Below are positions 52,005 to 61,087 of a stretch of DNA of 64,000 bases, one piece after another. The DNA is from Novosphingobium sp. Gsoil 351 (GTDB lineage Bacteria > Pseudomonadota > Alphaproteobacteria > Sphingomonadales > Sphingomonadaceae), in contig NZ_CP046120.1 in assembly GCF_009707465.1 (NCBI RefSeq), positions 1,455,501-1,519,500 of the forward strand. Direction: 5' to 3'. Both the position numbers and the translations under genes were made by a program. The notes under the pieces were generated by a model. That model searched no databases, was not told the DNA's origin, and was given only the letters and a program-made list of their open reading frames with translations. Within the stretch, counting starts at the first letter, position 1. Every line of letters begins with the position of its first letter.

Positions 52005-52162
52005 TCCTCTCCCCTCGCGGGAGAGGATACGCAGCCTTGGGAGCGAAGCGATCTAGGCGCAGTTGGCGAGGGGGCGGCTCAGCGCCAGACCTCGCCCCCC
52101 ACCAAGCTGCGCCAGGACCTTGCGCAAGAAGGTGCGCTATCCTCTCCCGCAAGGGGAGAGGA
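52005..52162. repeat. Nested palindromic repeat between the two DsbA-like genes
   Basis: The outer arms TCCTCTCCCCTCGCGGGAGAGG (from 52005) and CCTCTCCCGCAAGGGGAGAGG (to about 52161) are inverted copies and each self-palindromic. An inner pair (GGCGCAGTTGGCGAGGGGGCG near 52056 and CCCCCCACCAAGCTGCGCC near 52094) is also inverted. The whole could form a branched structure. The 275-bp intergenic space holds no gene. Confidence 0.75.
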
Positions 52163-52269
52163 AATTGCAAACTGTGGATGGGCCGCCCCGCGCGGACACG
52201 CCGCTCTTCAAGAATCCCGCGATTTGGCCTAGTCCCCAAGTCAACGCTTCCATCCGACAGGACAACCGC

Positions 52270-53022
52270 ATGCACTTTCGCGCCGCCGTCGCCACGCTCG
52301 CCGCCCTCGCCCTCGGTGTGTCCGCTTGCGGCAAGTCCACCGACGGCGCGGCAGACGCCCCCGCCGCCAGCTCGACCCCGATCGCCAAGATCGCTCCGCC
52401 CGCAGGCAAAGCCTGGGCCGATACGGTCTCGGTAACTCCCGAAGGCGGCTATCTGATGGGCAACCCCAATGCCCCGATCAAGCTGATCGAGTTCGGCGCG
52501 CTGAGCTGCTCGCACTGCGCCGAGTTCGCCGAGAAAAGCTTCGCCAAGATGCGCGACGACTACGTCGCCAGCGGGCGCGTGAGCTTCGAGCTGCGCCTGT
52601 TCATGCTCAACGCGCTGGATATCCCGGCGGCGATGCTCGCGACCTGCGGCGCGCCTGAATCGGTCATCCCGCTGTCCGAGCAGTTCTGGGCGTGGCAGCC
52701 GAACATGTTCACCAACCTCCAGACCGCGGGTGACGCCAAGCTCCAGGCCGCGGGCAACCTGCCGCCCAACCAGCGCTTTGCGGCGATCGCCGGGCTGGCG
52801 GGGATGGACAAGTTCTTCGCCGAGCGCGGGATCGCCACCGACCAGGCCGCCGCCTGCCTCGCCGACGTGAAAAAGGCGACCACGCTGTCCAACCAGACGC
52901 AAGCCGCCAACGAGAAGTACCAGGTGAGCGGCACTCCGACGTTCTATCTCAACGGCAAGAACCTCAATACCGCGACCTGGGAAACGCTCGAGCCGATGCT
53001 CCAGACCGCCGGGGCCCGCTGA
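52270..53022 (+). CDS. DsbA-family lipoprotein (second of two)
   Basis: A 250-residue thioredoxin-fold protein. The N-terminus is a lipoprotein signal with lipobox VSAC (Cys20), so it is probably membrane-anchored in the periplasm. The redox motif CSHC lies in FGALSCSHCAEFAEK and the cis-Pro loop in VSGTPTFYLNGKN. It shares overall layout, including TPEGGYLMGNPNAPIKL, with the preceding gene (TPQGTHLLGNPAAKVKL), so the pair arose by duplication. It lies 27 nt before smc. Confidence 0.9.
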   Translation: MHFRAAVATLAALALGVSACGKSTDGAADAPAASSTPIAKIAPPAGKAWADTVSVTPEGGYLMGNPNAPIKLIEFGALSCSHCAEFAEKSFAKMRDDYVASGRVSFELRLFMLNALDIPAAMLATCGAPESVIPLSEQFWAWQPNMFTNLQTAGDAKLQAAGNLPPNQRFAAIAGLAGMDKFFAERGIATDQAAACLADVKKATTLSNQTQAANEKYQVSGTPTFYLNGKNLNTATWETLEPMLQTAGAR

Positions 53023-53049
53023 GGCCTCGCGGGAACGCGGGATAGCCCG

Positions 53050-56000
53050 ATGCGCTTCGAGAAGCTCCGCCTGTCGGGCTTCAAGAGCTTCGTCGAGCCG
53101 TCAGAACTGCGCATCGAACCCGGGCTGACCGGGGTTGTCGGCCCCAACGGCTGCGGCAAGTCCAACCTGCTCGAGGCGATCCGCTGGGTGATGGGCGAAA
53201 GCTCGCCCAAGTCGATGCGCGGCGGCGGGATGGAGGACGTCATCTTCGCCGGGACCGCGCAACGCCCGGCGCGCGACTTCGCCGAAGTGGTGCTGACCGC
53301 GCGCGGGGTGCCCGAGGGCTTCGGCGCCGCGAACGACGAGGACGCCGAGATCGAGGTCTCGCGCCGGATCGAGCGCGGGGCGGGTTCGGCCTATCGCGTC
53401 AACGGCCGCGACGTGCGGCAAAAGGACGTCGCGCTGGTCTTCGCCGACGCGGCGACCGGGGCGCACTCGCCCGCGCTGGTCAGCCAGGGGCGAATCGCCG
53501 CGGTGATCGCGGCCAAGCCCGCCGAACGGCGGATGATGCTGGAGGAAGCGGCGGGGATCGCGGGCTTGCACGTCCGTCGCCGCGACGCCGAGCAGAAACT
53601 GCGCGCGACCGAGACCAATCTCGCCCGAATCGTCGATCTGCTTTCGGGACTCGAGGGCCAAATCGCGGGGCTCCGCCGCCAGGCGCGCGCGGCCGAGCGC
53701 TACACGGCGCTGTCGCAAAAGATCCGTCTGGCCGAGGCCCGGCTGGTCTACGCGCGCTGGCGCGATGCCGCCGCCGCCGCCGAGGCGGCGCTGGTCGAGG
53801 CGCGGGCCGCGGAGGCCGCGGTGAGTGAGGCCCAGCACGCCAGCAAGGAAGCACAAGACACCCAGCACGCCGCCGCCGCCGCGCTCGCCGAAGCCCGCGA
53901 CGAGCTGTTCGACCGCCGCCAGGACGCCAGCGCCCACGGCGCGCGGATGGCGGCGCTCTCGACCCAGCTCGAAGCCGCCGAGCAGCGGCTGGCCGATCTC
54001 GACCGCCAGCTCGAACGGCTCGATGCTGATGCCGGGGATGCCGGGCGGCTGACCGGCGATGCCGCCGCCGCGCTGGGTCGACTGACGCGCGAGGCCGAGG
54101 AAGCCGAGGCCGCGGTGAATGCCGAGGAGGCCCGGCGCCCCGCCGCCACCGCCGCGCAAGACGAAGCCGAACGCGCCGCGCGCGCCGCCGAACTCGCGCT
54201 CGCCCAGGCGGTCGCCGAGCAGGCCGGCGTCGACGCCGACTGGCGCGTCGCCGAAGCCGCCATCGCCAGCGCGCGGGCCCGGCTGGCGCGGCTCGACGAC
54301 GAAATCCGCCGGCGGGAGGCGCAGGCGGCGGAGCTCGATTCCGCAGGGGATCCCGAGGCCGGAGTGGTGCAAGCGCAGGCGGCTCACCTAGCCGCGCAAT
54401 CGGCCTTGGCGGATGCACAGAGAGGCCGTGCGAACCTGGCCGAAGGCCGTACCGCACTGGTCGCCGCCCGCGATGCAGCTGGCGATGCGCTGGCCGAGGC
54501 GCGCGCGGAACTGGCAGGGATCGAACGCGAGGCGCAGGCGCTCGCCCGTGACCGTGACGCCCGCGCGCGCAAGGCCACCGGGCGCACTGCGATCGAGGCG
54601 GTCAAGGCCGCGCCCGGCTTCGAACGCGCGCTCGCCGCGGTGCTCGGGCGCGAGGCCAAGGCGGCGCTGGGCGCGGCACCCGGGGATGCGGACGGGCGGT
54701 TCTGGACGGGGGCCGAGGCGCCCGCTCCGCTGGCTGACAGCCTTGCCCATCACGTCACCGCTCCGCCCGAACTCGCCGCGCGCCTCGCGCTGGTTCGGTT
54801 CGCCGAGACCGACGATGGCCGCGTGCTTGCGCCAGGCGAATGGCTAGTCACCACCGCCGGCGCGCTGCGCCGCTGGGATGGTCTGGTGGCGCGCGGCGAA
54901 GGCGCCGCCGAAGCCGCCGAACTCGAAGCCGCCAACCGCCTCGCGACCCTGGAGGCCGCGCTGCCCGCCAGGATCGCCGCGCGCGACGCGGCCGAGCAAG
55001 CTTTTGCGGCAGCGGGGCAGGCGGTCACCGCGCACCAAGCGGACCTCGCCGCCGCCGAACAGGCGCTGTCCCGGTCCGCCGAGGCCGAGCGCCAGGCGCT
55101 GCGCGCGGTCGATCAGGCCGAGGCCGCGCGCGACCGGCTCGCCGCCCGCCGCCGCGAACTCGACGCCGCGCGCGCCGATCTCGACGAGCAGCAGGAGCAG
55201 GCGCGAAGCGAGCTGGCCGAGGCTGAAGCCCGGCGCGCGGCGCTGCCCGATCCCGCCGAGGGCCGCGGGGGGGTCGACCGCGCCCGGTCACGCCACGAGG
55301 CCAACCGCCAAGCATTGCAGGCCGCGCTCGCCGCGCTGGCCAGCCTCGACCAGGGTCTTTCGGCAGCGCGCGAGCGCCGCGCCACGCTGCGCGCCGACAT
55401 CCGCGGCTGGGAAACCCGCGCCGGGGATGCCGAGCGGCGCATCGCCGAGATGGCCCGCCGCCGCGAGGATTTGGCCGAGGAACGTGCGGTGATCGCCGCC
55501 AAGCCCGCCGGCCTGCTGCGCGAGATCGAGGGCGGCGAGGAAACCCGCGAACGGCTCGGCTCCGAGCTCGCCGCCGCCGAAGCTGCGCTGGCCGAGCGCG
55601 AGGCGGTCGCCAAGTCGGCGGGCGCGGCGCTCGAAGCGCTCGCCGAAACGCTCGCCGGGGCGCGCGAGGCGCGCGCAGGCGCGGCGGCGCGGGCGGAAAA
55701 TAGCCAGGCGCGGCGCGAGGAGATGGCCCGGATTTCGGGCGAGCGGTTCCAGTGCCCGCCGCCGTTGCTCGTCAAGCAGTTCGAATTCGACGCCGCCGCG
55801 ATTGCGGACGCGGGCGAGGAATCCGCTGCAATGGACCGCCTCGTCGCCGACCGCGAGCGACTCGGCCCGGTCAACCTCGTCGCGGCCGACGAGCTTGCCG
55901 AGGCGGAGGCGCGCCACGGCCAAAGCGCCGCCGAGCAGGCCGAACTGGCCGAGGCGGTGAACCGGTTGCGCGGCTCGATCGGCAGTCTCAACCGCGAGGG

Positions 56001-56487
56001 TCGCGAGCGCCTGCGTGCCGCGTTCGAGGCGGTCGACGGTCACTTCCGCCGCCTGTTCACCCGGCTGTTCGACGGCGGCCAGGCGCACCTCGCGCTGGTC
56101 GATTCGGACGATCCGCTCGAAGCCGGGCTCGAGATCTTCGCCCAGCCGCCGGGCAAACGGTTGCAATCGCTGACGCTGCTCTCGGGCGGCGAGCAGGCGC
56201 TGACCGCGATCGCGCTGATCTTCGCGCTGTTCCTCACCAACCCCGCCCCGATCTGCGTGCTCGACGAGGTCGACGCGCCGCTCGACGACGCCAACATCGA
56301 ACGCTTCTGCGACCTCCTCGACGCGATGGTCGGCGAAACCGACACCCGCTACCTGATCGTCACCCACAACGCCGTGACCATGAGCCGGATGCACCGCCTG
56401 TTCGGGGTGACGATGATCGAGCAGGGGGTGAGCCGGCTCGTCAGTGTGGACCTTGGCGGGGCGGTGGAACTGCTGGCGGCGGAGTGA
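53050..56487 (+). CDS. smc: Chromosome partition protein SMC
   Basis: The 1145-residue SMC ATPase organises and condenses the chromosome with ScpA/ScpB. The N-terminal head has Walker A GPNGCGKS (31-38). Two long coiled coils, very rich in Ala, Glu and Arg, flank a hinge at about 500-640. The C-terminal head has the signature LLSGGEQALTAIALIFAL and Walker B CVLDEVDAPLDDANIERF, then the H-loop TRYLIVTHNAVTM. It is full length with one continuous frame. Upstream DsbA genes and dciA are on the same strand. Confidence 0.97.
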   Translation: MRFEKLRLSGFKSFVEPSELRIEPGLTGVVGPNGCGKSNLLEAIRWVMGESSPKSMRGGGMEDVIFAGTAQRPARDFAEVVLTARGVPEGFGAANDEDAEIEVSRRIERGAGSAYRVNGRDVRQKDVALVFADAATGAHSPALVSQGRIAAVIAAKPAERRMMLEEAAGIAGLHVRRRDAEQKLRATETNLARIVDLLSGLEGQIAGLRRQARAAERYTALSQKIRLAEARLVYARWRDAAAAAEAALVEARAAEAAVSEAQHASKEAQDTQHAAAAALAEARDELFDRRQDASAHGARMAALSTQLEAAEQRLADLDRQLERLDADAGDAGRLTGDAAAALGRLTREAEEAEAAVNAEEARRPAATAAQDEAERAARAAELALAQAVAEQAGVDADWRVAEAAIASARARLARLDDEIRRREAQAAELDSAGDPEAGVVQAQAAHLAAQSALADAQRGRANLAEGRTALVAARDAAGDALAEARAELAGIEREAQALARDRDARARKATGRTAIEAVKAAPGFERALAAVLGREAKAALGAAPGDADGRFWTGAEAPAPLADSLAHHVTAPPELAARLALVRFAETDDGRVLAPGEWLVTTAGALRRWDGLVARGEGAAEAAELEAANRLATLEAALPARIAARDAAEQAFAAAGQAVTAHQADLAAAEQALSRSAEAERQALRAVDQAEAARDRLAARRRELDAARADLDEQQEQARSELAEAEARRAALPDPAEGRGGVDRARSRHEANRQALQAALAALASLDQGLSAARERRATLRADIRGWETRAGDAERRIAEMARRREDLAEERAVIAAKPAGLLREIEGGEETRERLGSELAAAEAALAEREAVAKSAGAALEALAETLAGAREARAGAAARAENSQARREEMARISGERFQCPPPLLVKQFEFDAAAIADAGEESAAMDRLVADRERLGPVNLVAADELAEAEARHGQSAAEQAELAEAVNRLRGSIGSLNREGRERLRAAFEAVDGHFRRLFTRLFDGGQAHLALVDSDDPLEAGLEIFAQPPGKRLQSLTLLSGGEQALTAIALIFALFLTNPAPICVLDEVDAPLDDANIERFCDLLDAMVGETDTRYLIVTHNAVTMSRMHRLFGVTMIEQGVSRLVSVDLGGAVELLAAE

Positions 56488-56576
56488 AATGAGGGCCGCG
56501 TACCCGATCCCAGAATAGAGACACGGCCGGCTTACGCACAAGGCGTCAGCGATGGATCGAATGGCGCAGCCAGGAT

Positions 56577-57017
56577 CTAATCCAGCACATACCTCGGCCC
56601 GGTCCCGCCCCCGGCGGCGCGGTCGTCCTTGTTGTAGAGCTGGCAGCGCTGCAAGCTCAGGCACCCACAGCCGATGCACTGGTCGAGCTTCTGCTTGGTC
56701 CGCGTCAACAACTGGATCTTGGCGTCGAGCTGGGCGCGCATCGAGCGGCTGATGCGTTGCCAGTCGGTCAGCGTCGGGGTGCGGCCCTGGGGGAGTGTGG
56801 CGAGTTCGGCCTCGATCTCGGCGAGGCCCAGCCCGAGCTTCTGGGCGATCAGGATAAAGCTGATCCGGCGGATGTCGGAGCGCAGGAAGCGCCGCTGGTT
56901 GCCGCCGGTGCGCAGCGAAGTGAGCAGCCGCCGCTCTTCATAGTAGCGGATGGCCGAGACCGCGACGCCGGTGCGCCTCGCCAAAGTGCCGATGCTGACC
57001 AGATCGTTCCTATCCAC
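56577..57017 (-). CDS. soxR: Redox-sensitive MerR-family activator SoxR
   Basis: A 146-residue SoxR. The N-terminal MerR winged HTH (IGTLARRTGVAVSAIRYYEE) precedes a dimerisation helix and the [2Fe-2S] motif C-x2-C-x-C-x5-C in QCIGCGCLSLQRCQLYN. I chose GTG at 57015-57017 because AGAGG lies 6 nt upstream; the TTG two codons earlier touches that site. It senses redox-cycling compounds. A near-perfect SoxR box 22 bp upstream suggests autoregulation and control of the divergent gene. Confidence 0.94.
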   Translation of the reverse strand: MDRNDLVSIGTLARRTGVAVSAIRYYEERRLLTSLRTGGNQRRFLRSDIRRISFILIAQKLGLGLAEIEAELATLPQGRTPTLTDWQRISRSMRAQLDAKIQLLTRTKQKLDQCIGCGCLSLQRCQLYNKDDRAAGGGTGPRYVLD

Positions 57018-57039
57018 ACCCAACCTCTTTTTTATTTGA

Positions 57040-57057
57040 CCTCAAGTTAGCTTGAGG
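57040..57057. promoter_or_regulatory. SoxR binding site (SoxR box)
   Basis: CCTCAAGTTAGCTTGAGG is an 18-bp near-perfect palindrome that differs at one base from the E. coli soxS operator (CCTCAAGTTAACTTGAGG). On the plus strand TTGACC (57036-57041) leads into it like a -35 element; the matching -10, 19 bp further, is weak (CACAAG). On the minus strand an AT-rich AATAAA follows at the corresponding distance. It lies between soxR and the glyoxalase-fold gene. Confidence 0.9.
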
Positions 57058-57136
57058 TTGCACAAGGGGCAAGCCGAATGATTCGCCTTTGACGTTCCGG
57101 CACCGTGAATCAACGACTTGGACAGGAAATCTCGCC

Positions 57137-57508
57137 ATGCCCGCAGCCCGCCTCGAACACGCCAACATCACCGTATCCGATCCCGACCGCTCCGCCGCGC
57201 TGTTCGAAAAGCTGTGCGGCTGGCACGAGCGCTGGCGCGGGCCGTCGCAATTGGGGGGGTGGACGATCCACGTCGGGACGCCCGAAGCCTATCTCGCGAT
57301 CTACACCAACGAAGGCCGCGGCGGGCCTTACGCCAAGGGCGCGCCGCTCAACCACATCGGGATCGAGGTCGACGATCTCGACGCCGCCGAGGCGGTGGTG
57401 GTTTCCCACGGTCTCGAGCCGTTCAGCCACGCCGACTACGAGCCCGGCCGCCGGTTCTACTTCTTCGACTGGGACGGGATCGAGTTCGAGGTGGTCAGCT
57501 ATGCTTGA
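57137..57508 (+). CDS. VOC/glyoxalase-fold protein
   Basis: A 123-residue vicinal-oxygen-chelate protein made of two beta-alpha-beta-beta-beta halves: ARLEHANITVSDPDRSAALF, and LNHIGIEVDDLDAAEAVV, ending FDWDGIEFEVVSYA. Candidate metal ligands are His in EHANI, His in NHIGIEV and Glu in GIEFEVV. ATG at 57135-57137 is chosen over a longer non-homologous reading. It is divergent from soxR and downstream of the SoxR box, so it may be a SoxR target that detoxifies a redox-active or reactive compound. The substrate is unknown. Confidence 0.88.
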   Translation: MPAARLEHANITVSDPDRSAALFEKLCGWHERWRGPSQLGGWTIHVGTPEAYLAIYTNEGRGGPYAKGAPLNHIGIEVDDLDAAEAVVVSHGLEPFSHADYEPGRRFYFFDWDGIEFEVVSYA

Positions 57509-57545
57509 ACCGACCCGGACCTGGGCGTGCTTTGCGGCTGCCCCC

Positions 57546-58487
57546 TCACCCACCGGTGTTGCCGACAACGAAGCATCCCGCCGCGAACAGCACCCCGGCA
57601 AACCGGTTGCTGCGGAACTTGGCGAGCGCATCCTCGCCCTGCTCCAGTTCCAGCGCCATCACCTGCCAACCGAGGTGCCCGGCCATGGGTAACAGCGCGA
57701 GCATGGCGATCGGGTCGCCGCGCAGCAACCAGATGGCCAGCGCCCACAGCGCGACCGCGGCGGCATAGAACGCGCCCACCCCGCCACGCACATGCGCGCC
57801 CATCCGCAGCGCGCTGCTGCGGATGCCGATCAGGGCATCGTCCTCGCGGTCCTGCAGCGCGTAGATCGTGTCGTAGCCGATGACCCAGGCGATGCACCCT
57901 GCGTAGAGCGCGGCGAGGACGGCGAGGTGATCGCCGCGAACCTCGACCCAGCCGACCAATGCCGCCCAGCTGAACACGATTCCCAGCCACGCCTGCGGCC
58001 ACCAGGTGATGCGCTTCATGTAGGGGTAGGCGGCGACGGGCAACAGGCTGGCCAGCGCGACGAGTTGCGCCTGCCAGCGCAACTGGAGCAACACGATCAG
58101 CCCGGCCAGGCACAGCGCCAGCAGCCAGACCCACGCCGCCTTGAGGCCGATCGCCCCGCTCGCCACGGGGCGCACCGCGGTGCGCGCGACCTGCTTGTCG
58201 AGATCGCGGTCGACGATGTCGTTATAGACGCAGCCCGCCCCCCGCATTGCGATCGCGCCCACCAGCAGCCAGGCGATCAGGCCCCAGCGATCTCCCCCGC
58301 CCGCCAGCAGCACCGCCCACACGCCCGGCCAGAACAGCAGCCACCAGCCGATCGGACGATCGAAGCGGGCGAGCTGGGCATAGCCGCGCAGGCTCTCCGG
58401 CAACCGTGCGACGAGGCCGCGGTGCTGCGAATCGGGGACGATCGCGTCGTCGGTCACCGCATGCGGCCTCTGATCGGCCAGACCCAT
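57546..58487 (-). CDS. ubiA: 4-hydroxybenzoate polyprenyltransferase
   Basis: A 313-residue membrane prenyltransferase for ubiquinone synthesis. The two Asp-rich motifs that bind Mg-prenyl diphosphate are NDIVDRDLD (89-97) and DTIYALQDREDD (206-217). About eight or nine hydrophobic segments and FDRPIGWWLLFWPG near the start are typical. ATG at 58485-58487 (MGLADQRPHAVTDD) is chosen. It is divergent from rsmE. Confidence 0.95.
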   Translation of the reverse strand: MGLADQRPHAVTDDAIVPDSQHRGLVARLPESLRGYAQLARFDRPIGWWLLFWPGVWAVLLAGGGDRWGLIAWLLVGAIAMRGAGCVYNDIVDRDLDKQVARTAVRPVASGAIGLKAAWVWLLALCLAGLIVLLQLRWQAQLVALASLLPVAAYPYMKRITWWPQAWLGIVFSWAALVGWVEVRGDHLAVLAALYAGCIAWVIGYDTIYALQDREDDALIGIRSSALRMGAHVRGGVGAFYAAAVALWALAIWLLRGDPIAMLALLPMAGHLGWQVMALELEQGEDALAKFRSNRFAGVLFAAGCFVVGNTGG

Positions 58488-58623
58488 GGCCCACTTGGAC
58501 CACTGTTCTGGGCTAAAAAAAGAGGGGGCGGACGGTCGCTGCGAAAAGGTGCGGCGATCGAACCGGGCGCGACTGCATGGCCCTTCCTTGGCACAAACCG
58601 ACCCTGTAGGACAGCACGCGATC

Positions 58624-59376
58624 GTGCCCGCCACTCCCGCCTGGCCCCCGCGCAGCGCGCCGCGGTTATTTGTTGCCGAAACGCTGGCCGAGGGCGCGGC
58701 GGTGACGCTGGACGGCCCGCCTGCGCACTACCTCGGCAAGGTGATGCGCGTCGCGCCGGGCGATGCGGTGATGCTGTGCGACGACGCCACCGGCGAATGG
58801 GCGGCGCGGGTGATCGCCGCGGGCAAACGCGACGTCACCCTCACCGTCGAAACCCGCCTTCGCCCGCGCGAGCAAGTGCCAGACTTCTGGCTATGCCCGG
58901 CCCTGCTCAAGAAGGACCGGTTCGATCTGGTGCTGGAAAAGGCGACCGAACTGGGCGTTCGCGCGATCCGTCCGCTGGTGACCCGGCGTTGCGTCGCCGA
59001 CAAGCTCAACCCCGAACGCGCCCGCGCGATCGTGGTCGAGGCGGCCGAGCAGTGTGCGCGCACCGCCTTGCCCGAGCTGGCCGCGCCGATGAAGCTCGAC
59101 GGGTTTCTGCGCGAGTGGCCCGCCGAGCGCACGCTGTTCTTCGCCGATGAACTGGGCGGAACTCCCGCTGCCGCAGCCTTTGCCGCCAATAGCGGCCCTG
59201 CCGCGCTGCTAATCGGCCCCGAAGGCGGCTTCGACGACGCCGAGCGCGCGGCGATCCGCGCCGTGCCCCAGGCCGTCCCGATTTCGCTCGGCCCACGCAT
59301 CCTGCGTGGCGAAACCGCCGCTATCGCGGGGGTCGCAGCGTGGATGACGTTGGCGGGCGATTGGGCGGCGAATTAA
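58624..59376 (+). CDS. rsmE: 16S rRNA (uracil-1498-N3)-methyltransferase RsmE
   Basis: A 250-residue SPOUT methyltransferase. An N-terminal PUA-like domain (APRLFVAETLAEGAAVTL) precedes the knotted domain: LLKKDRFDLVLEKATELGV, then LLIGPEGGFDDAE and ISLGPRILRGETA. The start is GTG at 58624 (read MPATPAWPPRSAPRL), since the upstream part of the frame is the reverse of ubiA. It lies 38 nt before gshA. Confidence 0.95.
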   Translation: MPATPAWPPRSAPRLFVAETLAEGAAVTLDGPPAHYLGKVMRVAPGDAVMLCDDATGEWAARVIAAGKRDVTLTVETRLRPREQVPDFWLCPALLKKDRFDLVLEKATELGVRAIRPLVTRRCVADKLNPERARAIVVEAAEQCARTALPELAAPMKLDGFLREWPAERTLFFADELGGTPAAAAFAANSGPAALLIGPEGGFDDAERAAIRAVPQAVPISLGPRILRGETAAIAGVAAWMTLAGDWAAN

Positions 59377-59414
59377 TGCTGGCGCAACAATCGGTGCTCA
59401 CTTAATCGCGGGCC

Positions 59415-60785
59415 ATGAGCACGAGAACGGTTTCAAATCGCAACGATCCTGTGATCGAGAGCCGCGACCAGCTGATCGCGCCGATGATCAAGGGCGAGAA
59501 GCCTGCTTCCGCGTGGAAGATCGGCACCGAACATGAGAAGTTCGTGTTCGACGAAGCCGACCACCATGCCCCGAGCTACGACGAACCCGGTGGCATTCGC
59601 GACCTGTTGCTGGCGCTGACCGAATTCGGGTGGAAGCCCATCGAGGAAAACGGCAAAGTCATCGCGATGGCCGGTGCCGACGGCACGGTCAGCCTCGAAC
59701 CCGCGGGTCAGCTCGAGCTGTCGGGCGATATCCTCGACAACCTCCACCAGACTTGCGCCGAGACCGGGCGGCACCTCCAGCAGGTGAAGGCGATCGGCGA
59801 GCGCACCGGCAAGAGCTTCCTCGGCCTCGGGCTGTGGCCCGACAAGACCCGCGCCGAGCTGCCAATCATGCCCAAGGGCCGCTATGAAATCATGCTGCGC
59901 CACATGCCGCGCGTCGGCACCATGGGGCTCGACATGATGCTGCGGACCTGCACGATCCAGGTCAATCTCGACTACGCGAGCGAGGCGGACATGGCGCAGA
60001 AGTTCCGCGTCGGCCTCGCGCTCCAGCCGCTGGCGACCGCGCTGTTCGCCAATTCGCCGTTCCTCGAAGGCAAGCCCAACGGCTACCTCAGCTATCGCAG
60101 CCACATCTGGTCGGACACCGACCCGCAGCGCACCGGGATGCTGCCGTTCGTGTTCGAGGACGGGTTCGGCTATGATCGCTACGTCGATTACATGCTCGAC
60201 GTGCCGATGTACTTCGTGTTCCGCGACGGCAAATACATCGACGCCGCGGGGCAATCGTTCCGCGACTTCATGAAGGGCGAACTGCCCGCGCTGCCCGGCG
60301 AACTGCCGCTGGCGAGCGACTGGGTCGATCACCTTTCGACCGCGTTCCCCGAGGTCCGGCTCAAGAGCTTCCTCGAAATGCGCGGCGCCGACGGCGGCCC
60401 GTGGAACCGGATCTGCGCGCTGCCTGCGCTGTGGGTCGGACTGCTCTACGACCAGACCGCACTCGACGCGGCATGGGACCTGGTCAAGCACTGGTCGATG
60501 GAAGAACGCGAGGCGTTGCGCAATGCCGTGCCGAAGCTGGGGCTGAAGGCACCGGTACCGGGCGGACAAGTGCTGCTGGATGTCGCCAAGGAGGCGCTGG
60601 AGATCGCGCGCGGCGGGCTGGCGGCCCGGGGACGGCTCAACGAGAGCGGAGATAACGAGACCGGGTTCCTGTGGCCGCTCGATGAGATCGTCGCGCGCGG
60701 AGAGACCCCCGCCGAACGCCTGCTGCGGTTGTACGATACCGAATGGCGGGGCAATCTGTCGCGGATTTACGAGGAGAGCTTCTGA
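59415..60785 (+). CDS. gshA: Glutamate-cysteine ligase, plant/proteobacterial type
   Basis: A 456-residue GCS2-family enzyme, the first step in glutathione synthesis. Recognised from SAWKIGTEHEKFVF near residue 36, LEPAGQLELSGDILDNLHQT, MMLRTCTIQVNLDYASEADM and GYLSYRSHIWSDTDPQRTGM. Its length fits the alphaproteobacterial form. The stop TGA shares its last base with the start of the next gene, so the two are coupled. Confidence 0.96.
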   Translation: MSTRTVSNRNDPVIESRDQLIAPMIKGEKPASAWKIGTEHEKFVFDEADHHAPSYDEPGGIRDLLLALTEFGWKPIEENGKVIAMAGADGTVSLEPAGQLELSGDILDNLHQTCAETGRHLQQVKAIGERTGKSFLGLGLWPDKTRAELPIMPKGRYEIMLRHMPRVGTMGLDMMLRTCTIQVNLDYASEADMAQKFRVGLALQPLATALFANSPFLEGKPNGYLSYRSHIWSDTDPQRTGMLPFVFEDGFGYDRYVDYMLDVPMYFVFRDGKYIDAAGQSFRDFMKGELPALPGELPLASDWVDHLSTAFPEVRLKSFLEMRGADGGPWNRICALPALWVGLLYDQTALDAAWDLVKHWSMEEREALRNAVPKLGLKAPVPGGQVLLDVAKEALEIARGGLAARGRLNESGDNETGFLWPLDEIVARGETPAERLLRLYDTEWRGNLSRIYEESF

Positions 60786-61084
60786 TGGTCATCGTGATGG
60801 GCACGGTCAAACTGGACCCCGCCAAGCTCGAGGCCGCCAAGCCGGCGATGGCCAGGATGGTCGCCGCCAGCCGCGCCGAGCCGGGCTGCGTCGCCTATGC
60901 CTATGCCCAGGACTTGCTCGACCCCGCGACGATGCACGTCGCCGAGCAGTGGAAAGACCGCGCCGCCCTCACCGAACACTTCGCCACCCCGCACATGGCC
61001 GAATGGCGCGGCGTGATGGGCGGGTTGGGGCTGACCGGACGCGATTTGCGGGTGTTCGAGGCGGATGAGGGTTTGCCGATCTAA
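60785..61084 (+). CDS. Antibiotic-biosynthesis-monooxygenase (ABM) domain protein
   Basis: A 99-residue ferredoxin-like-fold protein. Family features are an N-terminal strand MVIVMGTVKLDPAKL, SRAEPGCVAYAYAQDL, HVAEQWKDRAALTEHF and the C-terminal strand. The starting ATG overlaps the gshA stop (TGATG). Members are quinol or heme-linked monooxygenases or of unknown role; nothing here decides between them. Confidence 0.85.
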   Translation: MVIVMGTVKLDPAKLEAAKPAMARMVAASRAEPGCVAYAYAQDLLDPATMHVAEQWKDRAALTEHFATPHMAEWRGVMGGLGLTGRDLRVFEADEGLPI

Positions 61085-61087
61085 GTG

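Noticed and set aside
53101..54387. 428-codon minus-strand frame opposite smc
   Set aside because: Antisense of GCC/GAG-rich coiled-coil codons; the Gly-rich translation has no recognisable domain.
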